Below are positions 15,831-23,835 of a stretch of 64,000 nucleotides of DNA, piece by piece; within the stretch, counting starts at the first letter, position 1; each line of letters opens with the position of its first letter. Source of the DNA: Lewinellaceae bacterium (GTDB lineage Bacteria; Bacteroidota; Bacteroidia; Chitinophagales; Saprospiraceae); contig JACJXZ010000002.1 in the NCBI GenBank assembly GCA_020636375.1, positions 806,001 to 870,000 on the forward strand, written 5' to 3'. The translations under genes were made by a program, and so were the position numbers. Below the pieces are notes generated by a model. It searched no databases. It saw only the letters and a list, made by a program, of their open reading frames with translations, and was not told the DNA's origin.

Positions 15831-16784
15831 CTACATCCCGGCCAGTAAATCCGGGAACCCGGGAAAGTCGAAGCCGGAGCGGGCAGCCAGGAACTGCATC
15901 TCCCCCACCCGGCGCAGGGGCATGGTAAACTGTTCTACCAGCCGCTGATAGCGCACCGGCGTGGAGACGGCCATCAGGGGGACAACAAGGGCGTCCTTAC
16001 CGGAGAGGAGCAGCAGGGCGTAGCTCAGGGCTTCGGCTTCCGGTTCCGCCAGACGGCCCAGCGGCGGGAAAACGACGTCGGGCATATCCAGCCAATCGAA
16101 GAAGGGGCGGAACTCGGCCCCTGGCGCCTCCTCTTCCGGCTCCTCCATGCGGATGAACCCGCCCGCCCCCTGAAACCGCCTGCGGGCCTCCTCGATGTCG
16201 GCCAGCAACTGGAGCACGTAGCGCTTGTTGGGGCTGTCTCCCTGTTCCAGGGCCAGGCGGCACTCGTCGCTTTCGGTGATGGCCGTCAGCCAGGCGTCCT
16301 CCAGGTAGTCCTCCTCCGTCCACTCCTCCTGGGGCTTGTTGCGGATGGCCTCCACCTCGTCCAGCCATTTCCCCAGGCAGGTGCAGTACTGCCAGCCAAA
16401 AGGACAGGCCTCAGGCTCTCCTTCGCAGAAATGGATGGTGGCAAAGCCCCCGTCGCCAATAAAACATGGCTCGTCCAGAGCTTTCACGTAGAATCGGTAC
16501 TGCAACGCCGGCGGCAGCTTCTCCGGCAGGTCCAGGTCGACAGCATAGGAGGCATAGGTTTCTTTGAGGGCCTCCACCACTGCCTGCTGCTGGGCTTCCG
16601 CCAGGCGCTCTGCCGGGGGGAAGCCTTCAGCTTTCAGGCCGCAGTGCTGCCCCAGGGCCGGGCCGGACTCTTCGCGCAGGTAGCGTTCGGCATCGGCGAA
16701 GAGGGAAGCCGGGGGCCGGGGCGGGATGTCCTGCCGTCTGGCGGCGGCAATGTCCTCAAGGAGCTGGCGGAGATAGCGTTGCAT
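15831..16784 (-). CDS. Hypothetical acidic protein
   Basis: 317 residues, rich in Glu, Leu and Ala, without signal peptide or membrane span. The N-terminal half is helical (MQRYLRQLLEDIAAARRQ, ERLAEAQQQAVVEALKETY), the middle has a Cys-containing patch (IHFCEGEPEACPFGWQYCTCLGKWLDEV), and the C-terminal half carries long Leu/Ala helices. I recognise no family. The Cys cluster (four Cys in about 17 residues) could bind metal. It lies alone next to the distal end of the CRISPR array and ends 49 bp before the start of the esterase gene. Confidence 0.65.
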   Translation of the reverse strand: MQRYLRQLLEDIAAARRQDIPPRPPASLFADAERYLREESGPALGQHCGLKAEGFPPAERLAEAQQQAVVEALKETYASYAVDLDLPEKLPPALQYRFYVKALDEPCFIGDGGFATIHFCEGEPEACPFGWQYCTCLGKWLDEVEAIRNKPQEEWTEEDYLEDAWLTAITESDECRLALEQGDSPNKRYVLQLLADIEEARRRFQGAGGFIRMEEPEEEAPGAEFRPFFDWLDMPDVVFPPLGRLAEPEAEALSYALLLLSGKDALVVPLMAVSTPVRYQRLVEQFTMPLRRVGEMQFLAARSGFDFPGFPDLLAGM

Positions 16785-17046
16785 GGATTAGGTGGATTGG
16801 TTAGGTATTTTTGCAATAATAGCTATTTTTCGGGAACTTGCCCCTGCGCCATTCATTTCCTTGCAGGCCCTTGACGTGGAAACCCGGCACCTGCTGTCCT
16901 ACACTGATTATATCAACCGGACGATGCGTGGAAGGGAGTTGATTTTGAGAAACACCTCCGGGAAGGCGAAGATTTGGGTACCCGCATGTTTCGTGGCCGG
17001 CCCGGCCAAAGATTGTATCCCTGGCGGTGAGGGCGTGGGTGTTGTC

Positions 17047-17076
17047 GTTTCGATTGTGCTGTGGTTCAAGTGCGAG
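17047..17076 (-). repeat. Possible degenerate terminal CRISPR repeat
   Basis: A 30-bp stretch beginning GTTTCGAT and ending CAAGTGCGAG matches the array repeat at 20 of 30 positions without gaps, strongest at both ends. It is followed by 24 bp and then the first perfect repeat. The 24-bp spacing is shorter than the 34-38 bp of real spacers, so this is a tentative decayed leader-distal repeat. Confidence 0.35.
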
Positions 17077-17100
17077 TGCGCTACTGGCCTGTCCGGACCT

Positions 17101-17525
17101 GTTTCAATCCCACCCTGATCCAATTGCGAGCTGACGGTGACCATCACCGACGAGACCGCCGTATAGTTTCAATCCCACCCTGATCCAATTGCGAGTCGAG
17201 CCGGGGTTCGTCGACCCCTGGCGCTACAAGGGTTTCAATCCCACCCTGATCCAATTGCGAGACATACTGCTTTGCCTGGCCGCCGTGTACCCCGCTTGTT
17301 TCAATCCCACCCTGATCCAATTGCGAGCCTGGCCGACAGCCACACCGCCATAGCGGCTACCAAGTTTCAATCCCACCCTGATCCAATTGCGAGTTCTCAT
17401 GTCGCCGGCGGAGTTGCTCCCCAGAATGTGTTTCAATCCCACCCTGATCCAATTGCGAGAGAAGACTATGGATGGGAGAGCGCTACTCTATACGAGTTTC
17501 AATCCCACCCTGATCCAATTGCGAG
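17101..17525 (-). CRISPR. CRISPR array, leader-distal segment (7 repeats)
   Basis: Seven identical 30-bp repeats start at 17101, 17166, 17232, 17298, 17364, 17430 and 17496. As printed they begin GTTTCAATCCC and end CCAATTGCGAG; the transcribed strand is the minus strand, where the repeat ends ATTGAAAC, the usual type I-B crRNA handle. Six complete spacers of 35-36 bp lie between them. The seventh is cut by the IS66 element after 22 bp. This segment is separated from the leader by the IS, so it may no longer be transcribed into crRNA. Confidence 0.97.
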
Positions 17526-17596
17526 TCGTATGTGGCTTGGTGCAGGGTATGCATCCGGCGAGGCCCATCTTGCCGCGCGCCGGCCTGCACCGTATC

Positions 17597-19176
17597 TTAG
17601 CCGGGGGTATTCCAGCGGTCCTCCGGCCTATGGATCGGCTGCCAGCGGTCAGGCAGCAGCTCGTCGAGCCGGTTGACGGGGTGATCGTTGATGCGGCAGA
17701 GCACATCGTAGAGGTAATCGAAGGGGTTGATATGGTTGAGCTGGCAACTGGCCAGGAGCGAGTAGAACAGAGCTGCCCATTCGGCGCCTTTCGGAGAGCC
17801 TGCGAACAGGTAGTTCTTCCTGCCCAGGGCGATAGGGCGCATCATATTCCTGCCTGCTCGGCACGCCTCGCGTGGCAGGCAGGCTCGAGCCAGACGTTGT
17901 CGATCTCCAGCCGGCCGTCAGTGGCGTAAACCAGGAAGCGCTTCCAGCGGGACAGGACATAGAAGAAAGCCTTGCCGATGGGGCTTTGGGGCAGGGTGTA
18001 CTGCTGGTTTTCGGTTAACCAGGCATGTAGCTCCTCCAATATGGGCACGGCCAGCGCCTGCCGCTGCCCGAGGCGCAGTTCGTAGTAATTTGGCTCATTT
18101 GCCAGGGCCCTGAGCTTGTCTTCGATAAGATATAATTGCTGTATCCTGCCGAGGGCTTCAGCAGCCCGCTGGGGATCAACTGATTTTGCTTCGAAGAATT
18201 TACGCCGGGCGTGGCCCCAACAGTTTAGGGTATCGACCCCTTCCTTTAAATCGAAAGCGTCATAAACCCGGTAGGCGTCGCTTTGCAGGTAGCCCTTGAA
18301 GGTTTTCAGCGTTTGGGCCGGGCCGGCCCGTTCCCGGCGCTGTTGGTATTCGAAGAAGGCCAGGCGGGCCAGCACGGCATAATAGCCCCAGAAATAGCCC
18401 CGGTGGGTTTTGCCGGGCTTGACTTTCTGGACCTGGATGGTAGTCTCGTCAACTTGCAGGTAACCTTCGCCGAGCACCCGGCGCCGGAGGCGCTCCAGCA
18501 AGGGGAAGAGCAACACGAAAGCTTGCTGGACCAAATCCCCCAACACTGAATCCGGCAGGTGGACGCCATGGCGCTTAAAGCGCTTGGCTTGCCGGTAAAG
18601 GGGCAAATGGTCGACGAACTTGTCAATAATGACTTGCGCTACCAGCCCCACTTCGGCGATGCTGCGGGCAAAGGGCCGCTCGGGCGCCGGGGCAACGATT
18701 ACGCCGCGGTCCTCGTTGGCGGGGTCGACATACTTGGGCCGGATGCGCCGGATGACAGTAACCTTGGCAGCCTGGTAATCCAGCGTCTCCGTGACTTCCT
18801 CCCCGATCCTGACAAGGCCCTCGACGGGCTCTTCCGGAGGGATGGTGACAATGTGGCGCGGCAAATGGGGCGGGAACTCCTTGCGCCGTTTGGGCTGTTG
18901 CTTAGCAACCTGGCGCTCGTGTGCCTGGACTTTCTGCTTGGCAAGCGCTTCGCCCTCGCCCATGGCGCTGAGCGCCTGGAAAAGCTGGAGCTGCCCAGGC
19001 AACGGCTGCTCCGGTATGAACCGTTCGCGCTTCGAGCCAAAAACCAAGCGCTTGAGCTGTTCCAGCTCGAACTGGAATTGTTGCAGCTTCAGGCTCAGTT
19101 CAGCCTGTGAGCGCCGGAGCTCTATATTCTCGGCAACCAGCGCTTCGCGCGTATATGTCTCGTATGGCGGGTTCAC
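17597..19176 (-). pseudogene. tnpC: IS66 transposase TnpC, disrupted by a 35-bp palindrome
   Basis: DDE-type transposase of IS66. The 5' part (19176 to about 17884) encodes the coiled-coil and zinc-ribbon N-terminus (RRSQAELSLKLQQFQFELEQLKRLVFGSKRERF), the DDE domain with LQVDETTIQVQ, and ends at LEIDNVWLE. The 3' part (17848-17597) resumes with NMMRPIALGRKNYLFAGS and runs to RWQPIHRPEDRWNTPG. Removing 17849-17883 joins the halves in the same frame and restores the family motif. With the insert, the frame shifts and ends at a stop at 17842. The catalytic Glu region is lost from the continuous frame, so the protein should be inactive. Confidence 0.9.
17849..17883. repeat. 35-bp palindromic insertion within tnpC
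   Basis: Outer arms CCTGCCTGC and GCAGGCAGG, inner arms CACGC and GCGTG with a 3-nt loop. It interrupts the tnpC frame cleanly between GAG and AATATG codons. The terminal decamer resembles the palindrome at 1147-1176. Confidence 0.8.
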
Positions 19177-19275
19177 CTGTACAAGATACAGCTTAAAGCG
19201 CTATAAGCCAGCGCGATAGCCCCGGTTTTTATCCACAAAATGCTCGCTTTTTCGGTGGAAAAACCAGCCCTAAAT

Positions 19276-19647
19276 TTAGGTTTTCCCTGCGGGCTGAGGC
19301 AAGCGGAAACGCTTCCGCCGGCGCACCGAGCTCAGGGCTACCCCTTCCAGGATGAACACCAGCTCGTCCCATTCCAGGCGGCAGGATGCCTGCCTGGCGT
19401 TTTCAGCCGCAGGCAGCTCGAAAGTGCCCCTTTCCAGCCGTTTGTGTAGCAGCACAAAACCCGTCCGGTCCCATACCAGTAATTTAATATGGTTGCGCCG
19501 CCGGTTGATGAAAATGAAGACGTCGCCCGAAAGCGGGTTGCCGCCCATAGAGCTGCGCACTAGCCCGCTGAGGCTGTCGAACCCCTTGCGCATATCGGCC
19601 GGGGGGCGGTACAGGAAGTACCGCAGCGTGCTGGAGAAAGTGACCAT
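19276..19647 (-). CDS. tnpB: IS66 accessory protein TnpB (Orf2)
   Basis: 123 residues of the IS66 Orf2 family, needed together with TnpA and TnpC for IS66 transposition. Family marks are TLRYFLYRPPADMRKGFDSLSGLV, SGDVFIFINRRRNHIKLLVWDRTGFVLLHKRLERGTFELP and WDELVFILEGV. I start at ATG 19647, which overlaps the stop of tnpA (TGATG), pointing to translational coupling. A longer upstream start would overlap tnpA extensively. It appears intact. Confidence 0.93.
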   Translation of the reverse strand: MVTFSSTLRYFLYRPPADMRKGFDSLSGLVRSSMGGNPLSGDVFIFINRRRNHIKLLVWDRTGFVLLHKRLERGTFELPAAENARQASCRLEWDELVFILEGVALSSVRRRKRFRLPQPAGKT

Positions 19648-20012
19648 CAGCGCCCCAGGATTTGGCGGATGAAGGATGCTTCGACCTGGCCGCGGGCTTC
19701 CACTCGCGTGCCGTCGCTGAAGGTGATTGTTATCGCGGCCGGCCCGCAAGCCTCGATGGCAGCTTTGGGCAAGCTAGGCGAGGCTTTGGGCCCATGGGAT
19801 ATCTCCAAAGGCATGAAAGCCTCCGCTTCGCTGGGCCGGGCCTGCTTGGACAGGCGGTAGCGCCGCAGCCAATAGTGGAACGCTGAACGGGGCAAGCCTT
19901 GCTCTTCCCAGAATGCCTGCTGGGACTGGCCGCTCGCTTCGTATTGCTCCATGAGGGGAAACATCTCTTCGGCGCTGCGCTGGGCGCCTGCTTTGTCTTT
20001 CGGTGCAGCCAT
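19647..20012 (-). CDS. tnpA: IS66 protein TnpA (Orf1)
   Basis: 121 residues, small helix-turn-helix-containing first protein of IS66 elements. The N-terminal half has MFPLMEQYEASGQSQQAFWEEQGLPRSAFHYWLRRYR, a typical IS66 Orf1 DNA-binding region; the C-terminus has ITITFSDGTRVEARGQVEASFIRQIL. It is the first gene of the element, 42 bp from the right inverted repeat, and overlaps tnpB by one base. Confidence 0.9.
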   Translation of the reverse strand: MAAPKDKAGAQRSAEEMFPLMEQYEASGQSQQAFWEEQGLPRSAFHYWLRRYRLSKQARPSEAEAFMPLEISHGPKASPSLPKAAIEACGPAAITITFSDGTRVEARGQVEASFIRQILGR

Positions 20013-20099
20013 GTTCGCTTTTTGAACGGCAAGCTACGGCGCGGCGGGCACCCGGGCAAGATGGGCCTCGCCGGGTGCATACTGCATACCTACAGAGAT

Positions 20100-21909
20100 G
20101 TTTCAATCCCACCCTGATCCAATTGCGAGCAGCTCCCGGAGGGTGACCGGCGAGTCTAACCCGTCGAGTTTCAATCCCACCCTGATCCAATTGCGAGGGC
20201 TGTGCGCTTCCTCCTGTCCACAAACTTTTCGTGTTTCAATCCCACCCTGATCCAATTGCGAGGCCCGCCCAGCGCTCCGGGCAGTCGCAGGCGCCGTGTT
20301 TCAATCCCACCCTGATCCAATTGCGAGTCGCCCAGGACACCGGCTACATACGAAACATCAGCGCGTTTCAATCCCACCCTGATCCAATTGCGAGATTTTT
20401 GAGGCATTGCTTTGTTTTTTTTTGGTTGAAGTTTCAATCCCACCCTGATCCAATTGCGAGGGATTGATAGCCTGGCAGGGAACCTGAAGTATATCAGTTT
20501 CAATCCCACCCTGATCCAATTGCGAGGTAGTCTTTGTTGATGTCCTGGATGATCCGGTTTGGTGTTTCAATCCCACCCTGATCCAATTGCGAGAATCTGG
20601 CGATATATCTATTTTCACTCCTTTATGTGTGTTTCAATCCCACCCTGATCCAATTGCGAGTACGGCAAAAATCATTATCTTGGGAACCGAAGCCGGGTTT
20701 CAATCCCACCCTGATCCAATTGCGAGTCATTTCCGGCATATAGCCAGCCGTCGTTATTTATGTTTCAATCCCACCCTGATCCAATTGCGAGGTGCCGACA
20801 TTCACCGATCCGGTGCTGCCGGTTACGAGTTTCAATCCCACCCTGATCCAATTGCGAGTGTAATGGTCGTGAACGTGTTTGATCCAGCGACTAGTTTCAA
20901 TCCCACCCTGATCCAATTGCGAGTGTAATGGTCGTGAACGTGTTTGATCCAGCGACTAGTTTCAATCCCACCCTGATCCAATTGCGAGAACTATTATGCC
21001 GCCGCCGCCGGGTATGTGTCTTTCCGTTTCAATCCCACCCTGATCCAATTGCGAGCGGCTTCTCTCCTGCCCTGCTCGGTGTCGAAGGTGTGTTTCAATC
21101 CCACCCTGATCCAATTGCGAGGGGCTATGCCCCTGCGGATAAGCGTCTACGACGTGATGTTTCAATCCCACCCTGATCCAATTGCGAGGGCCGAATACAA
21201 GTTCTCGTGCATACCTACAGAGATGTTTCAATCCCACCCTGATCCAATTGCGAGCGAGCCGGGCTTCGTCGACCCCTGGCGCTACAAGGGTTTCAATCCC
21301 ACCCTGATCCAATTGCGAGCCGTGGATAACCCATCTACGTGCCTGCGCATCTCGAGTTTCAATCCCACCCTGATCCAATTGCGAGCACCGAGAGAGTTCC
21401 GGATCCCGTGCTCATGACAAAGTTTCAATCCCACCCTGATCCAATTGCGAGTATCCGGTTGTTTATATCCCCGGCTTCCAGCACAAGTTTCAATCCCACC
21501 CTGATCCAATTGCGAGCTTGGATCTACGGTAGAGGAGAAAACTAAGGATGCGTTTCAATCCCACCCTGATCCAATTGCGAGCTCCACGGAAAGACGATAG
21601 CGTCGTCCCTGAATATTTGTTTCAATCCCACCCTGATCCAATTGCGAGCCCCAGCCTTCGAGACTGCCAATGCCATGAAGCACGTTTCAATCCCACCCTG
21701 ATCCAATTGCGAGCCAGTTGGGAGCCGACCCGGATGTGGAATAAATATGTTTCAATCCCACCCTGATCCAATTGCGAGCCCGGATGGGCGGTCGGACTGG
21801 TTTGAAAAACCAGGTTTCAATCCCACCCTGATCCAATTGCGAGCACCAATGGCAGCGATACGCCAACCGTTGGCCACTAGTTTCAATCCCACCCTGATCC
21901 AATTGCGAG
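20100..21909 (-). CRISPR. CRISPR array, leader-proximal segment (28 repeats)
   Basis: Twenty-eight 30-bp repeats, from 20100-20129 to 21880-21909, of the same sequence as the distal segment, with 27 spacers of about 34-38 bp. Transcription runs on the minus strand from the leader at the right. Spacers at 20859-20893 and 20924-20958 are identical neighbours. The spacer at 21255-21289 is nearly the same as one in the distal segment (17196-17231), and the spacer at 21189-21224 ends in the same 17 bp as the fragment beside the IS. Protein frames reading FQSHPDPIAS are translations of the repeat. Confidence 0.98.
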
Positions 21910-22038
21910 CCGCTCCAAAACTATATATTCCTGGCTAGAAATCAAAGCATTACCGCGATGTCAAAGAGCATTTTCCGGCAGGTTTTGCCGTCGACCGCCA
22001 ATAACCGGGTTTTGCCTGGGGAGCGACGGCAAAAATGC
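21910..22038 (-). promoter_or_regulatory. CRISPR leader with promoter
   Basis: The 129 bp between cas2 and the first repeat form the leader. On the minus strand TTTG (complement of 21943-21946) is followed after exactly 19 bp by TAGTTTTG (complement of 21916-21923), a full match to the Bacteroidota promoter TTTG-N19-TAnnTTTG. Transcription should start at or just inside the first repeat. Farther up, an inverted-repeat pair of TTTTGCCGTCG-type words (about 21983-22035) may be the adaptation anchor, but this is a guess. Confidence 0.8.
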
Positions 22039-22302
22039 CTATAAAAAATTATCCGTCGACATGCGTTCCAGGCCAACAACCTGCTTGTCGAGCCAGCGGG
22101 GTTCGCGGCTTTTGAAGAGGATCAGGCTGTCCTCTTTTTTGTCCATCAGGGCCTCGGCTTCCAGAATCATCTCTTTCAGCTTCACCGGGCTGATCTCCCC
22201 TTCGAAGACGGAATTTTGTATCCAATTCAGGTAGCGGCGGCACAGCTTCAGCATTTTGCCCACCCGTTTTTCGTTGACGTCGTATACGGCAATAACATAC
22301 AT
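22039..22302 (-). CDS. cas2: CRISPR adaptation endonuclease Cas2
   Basis: 87-residue ferredoxin-fold protein that dimerises and bridges two Cas1 dimers in spacer integration. It opens MYVIAVYDVNEKRVGKMLKLCRRYLNWIQNSVFEG with the conserved Asp after the first strand, and has LILFKSREP in the late strand. Length is normal. Its start follows the cas1 stop without a gap. It is the last cas gene before the leader. Confidence 0.97.
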   Translation of the reverse strand: MYVIAVYDVNEKRVGKMLKLCRRYLNWIQNSVFEGEISPVKLKEMILEAEALMDKKEDSLILFKSREPRWLDKQVVGLERMSTDNFL

Positions 22303-23307
22303 TTACCACCAGATTTTTAAAGGTTTGTAGGGTTGGTCGCCGATCACGTGCCGGACCAGCTTGTAGCATTCCAGGCGGATGAGTTGCTGGTAACTCACTT
22401 TTTTGTTCAGCTTCCGGTGCTGGATGGTTTTGCCCAGCCGCTCGTCCCAATGTCGGGTGAAGGTTTTGGCGCCGCTCTCTTTGAGCAGGCACTGGTTCAG
22501 GTCCCAGCGGAAGTCCGAAGCCTGGAGGGTGCGCTGGTTGAGCAGGGCGAACACCAGGCGGTCCACCAGGATGGGTTTGAAGATTTCCGCCAGGTCGAGC
22601 GCCAGGGAATAGCGGCGGTAGCCGGGCTCGTGCAGGAAGCTGATGGTGGGGTTCAGCTGGGTGTGGTAAATCTGCTTCAGGCACTGGGCGTAACACAGCA
22701 TGTTGCCGAAGGAGACCAGCGCGTTCACCTCGTTTTTCGGTGGGCGCTTGCTGCGGCCTGCCATCTGGAAATCCTTGATGATCTCGTCAAAGGCAGCGTA
22801 GTAGGTTTGGCGGATGTTGCCCTCCAGGCCCATCAGCTCGAAAGGGGTGCCGGCACTGGCCAGGCCCTCTCGGTACTGCTCGATGGCGGCGATGCGATCT
22901 TCCAGGCTGCGCTCCCGGTTGGCATAATAACGCAGCACCCGCAACATGTTGAAGGAGGCGCCGTCGAGCAATGCCCGGGCAACCGGCATCCGCTTCCGGC
23001 GCTCGATATGGGTGCGCGTTTGGGCCACTTGCACCTTGCCGGCCAGCAGGTAATCGCGGGGCATGAAGGAGCCGCTGTAGTGCTCGTAGTAGTTGAAGAA
23101 GTGCAGGCAGATGTGCTGCTGCCCAAGGAAGTTGAGCAAGGCGCTGTTGACGTCCAGCGCGCCGAAGATGTACATCTCCTCCACGGTTTCCACCGGCAGG
23201 TAGCGGGGTTGGCCCTCGCGCCCTTCCGCGTCGACAGGCGTGAACTTCAGCGTGTTGTCGCGGCGCGAGAGGCGGCCGGGATTAAACAGGTAATAGGGTT
23301 TTTTCAT
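22303..23307 (-). CDS. cas1: CRISPR integrase Cas1
   Basis: 334-residue metal-dependent integrase that inserts new spacers at the leader end. N-terminal beta domain (YYLFNPGRLSRRDNTL...VEEMYIFGALDVNSALLNFL) and helical catalytic domain with Glu162 in LEGNIRQTYY, His226 in FLHEPGYRRYSLALDLAEIFKP and Glu241 in the same block. Length and residues agree with an active type I-B Cas1. It lies 3 bp after cas4 and directly before cas2, forming the adaptation module with them. Confidence 0.97.
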   Translation of the reverse strand: MKKPYYLFNPGRLSRRDNTLKFTPVDAEGREGQPRYLPVETVEEMYIFGALDVNSALLNFLGQQHICLHFFNYYEHYSGSFMPRDYLLAGKVQVAQTRTHIERRKRMPVARALLDGASFNMLRVLRYYANRERSLEDRIAAIEQYREGLASAGTPFELMGLEGNIRQTYYAAFDEIIKDFQMAGRSKRPPKNEVNALVSFGNMLCYAQCLKQIYHTQLNPTISFLHEPGYRRYSLALDLAEIFKPILVDRLVFALLNQRTLQASDFRWDLNQCLLKESGAKTFTRHWDERLGKTIQHRKLNKKVSYQQLIRLECYKLVRHVIGDQPYKPLKIWW

Positions 23308-23310
23308 TGT

Positions 23311-23823
23311 TCATTCTTCTTCGATATAACAATAGTCGTAGTACGAACACTGTTTGCACACCGGTTTATTCAACACCGGCGGGCACTGCTCCTGATCCAG
23401 AATCCGGCGGATATCCGCCAGCCAGCTTTCTATCTCCGCTACGTCCGCTTCCGGGTCGAAAGCTACTTGCGTGCGCTCCCGCAGGCGGGGGTATTCGATC
23501 AGCCCCCGCGCCCCCTCGACGCCGTGGCGGTGCAGGACGTACAGGTAGTACTTGACCTGTGCCACATGGGCACCTTCCATTTTGTCGCTCTTCTTGGTTT
23601 CGTGCACGGTTTTCGTCTTGGGGTCGTAGTAGTCGATCTTCACCCCGCCGAGCTCCACCTGCTTGTTCTTGCGGGCCCGCTCGCCATAGGCAGTTTCCCC
23701 GATGAGCTTGCCTTCGTAGACGGTATCGGAGGTGTGCTCCATGCGGATGCCGTGGTGGTGGAGCCATAGCTCGCGGCGGCAGACGTGGTAGAGGTTGATC
23801 AGTGTAGCGTTGACAAGATGCAT
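23311..23823 (-). CDS. cas4: CRISPR adaptation exonuclease Cas4
   Basis: 170-residue RecB-like nuclease with an iron-sulfur cluster, trimming and orienting prespacers for Cas1-Cas2. Cys15 (YHVCRRELW) and three C-terminal Cys (CKQCSYYDYC region) fit the 4Fe-4S ligands; another Cys lies just before (EQCPPVL). The nuclease motif is VKIDYYD with the following HETKKSDK (Glu-x-Lys). The frame is intact. The upstream neighbour is the RAYT gene, 12 bp away, instead of cas3 as in ordinary I-B operons. Confidence 0.95.
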   Translation of the reverse strand: MHLVNATLINLYHVCRRELWLHHHGIRMEHTSDTVYEGKLIGETAYGERARKNKQVELGGVKIDYYDPKTKTVHETKKSDKMEGAHVAQVKYYLYVLHRHGVEGARGLIEYPRLRERTQVAFDPEADVAEIESWLADIRRILDQEQCPPVLNKPVCKQCSYYDYCYIEEE

Positions 23824-23835
23824 AGGCCTGAGTTA

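Larger units (their letters stand above)
17548..20081 (-). mobile_element. IS66 family insertion sequence inside the CRISPR array
   Basis: A 2.53-kb element bounded by 27-bp inverted repeats (17548-17574 and 20055-20081) that differ at one base, with core CCGGCGAGGCCCATCTTGCC. It carries the three IS66 genes in the order tnpA, tnpB, tnpC on the minus strand. Flanks are partial spacers of 22 bp (17526-17547) and 18 bp (20082-20099). No 8-bp target duplication, the rule for IS66, is visible. tnpC is broken, so this copy should not move by itself. Confidence 0.9.

Noticed and set aside
17526..17547. 8-bp target duplication for the IS66 element
   Set aside because: I tried several end positions for the inverted repeats; none gives matching 8-bp flanks.
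17224..21938. Short open frames reading FQSHPDPIAS, FNPTLIQLR or NWIRVGLK
   Set aside because: These are translations of the 30-bp CRISPR repeat in different frames.
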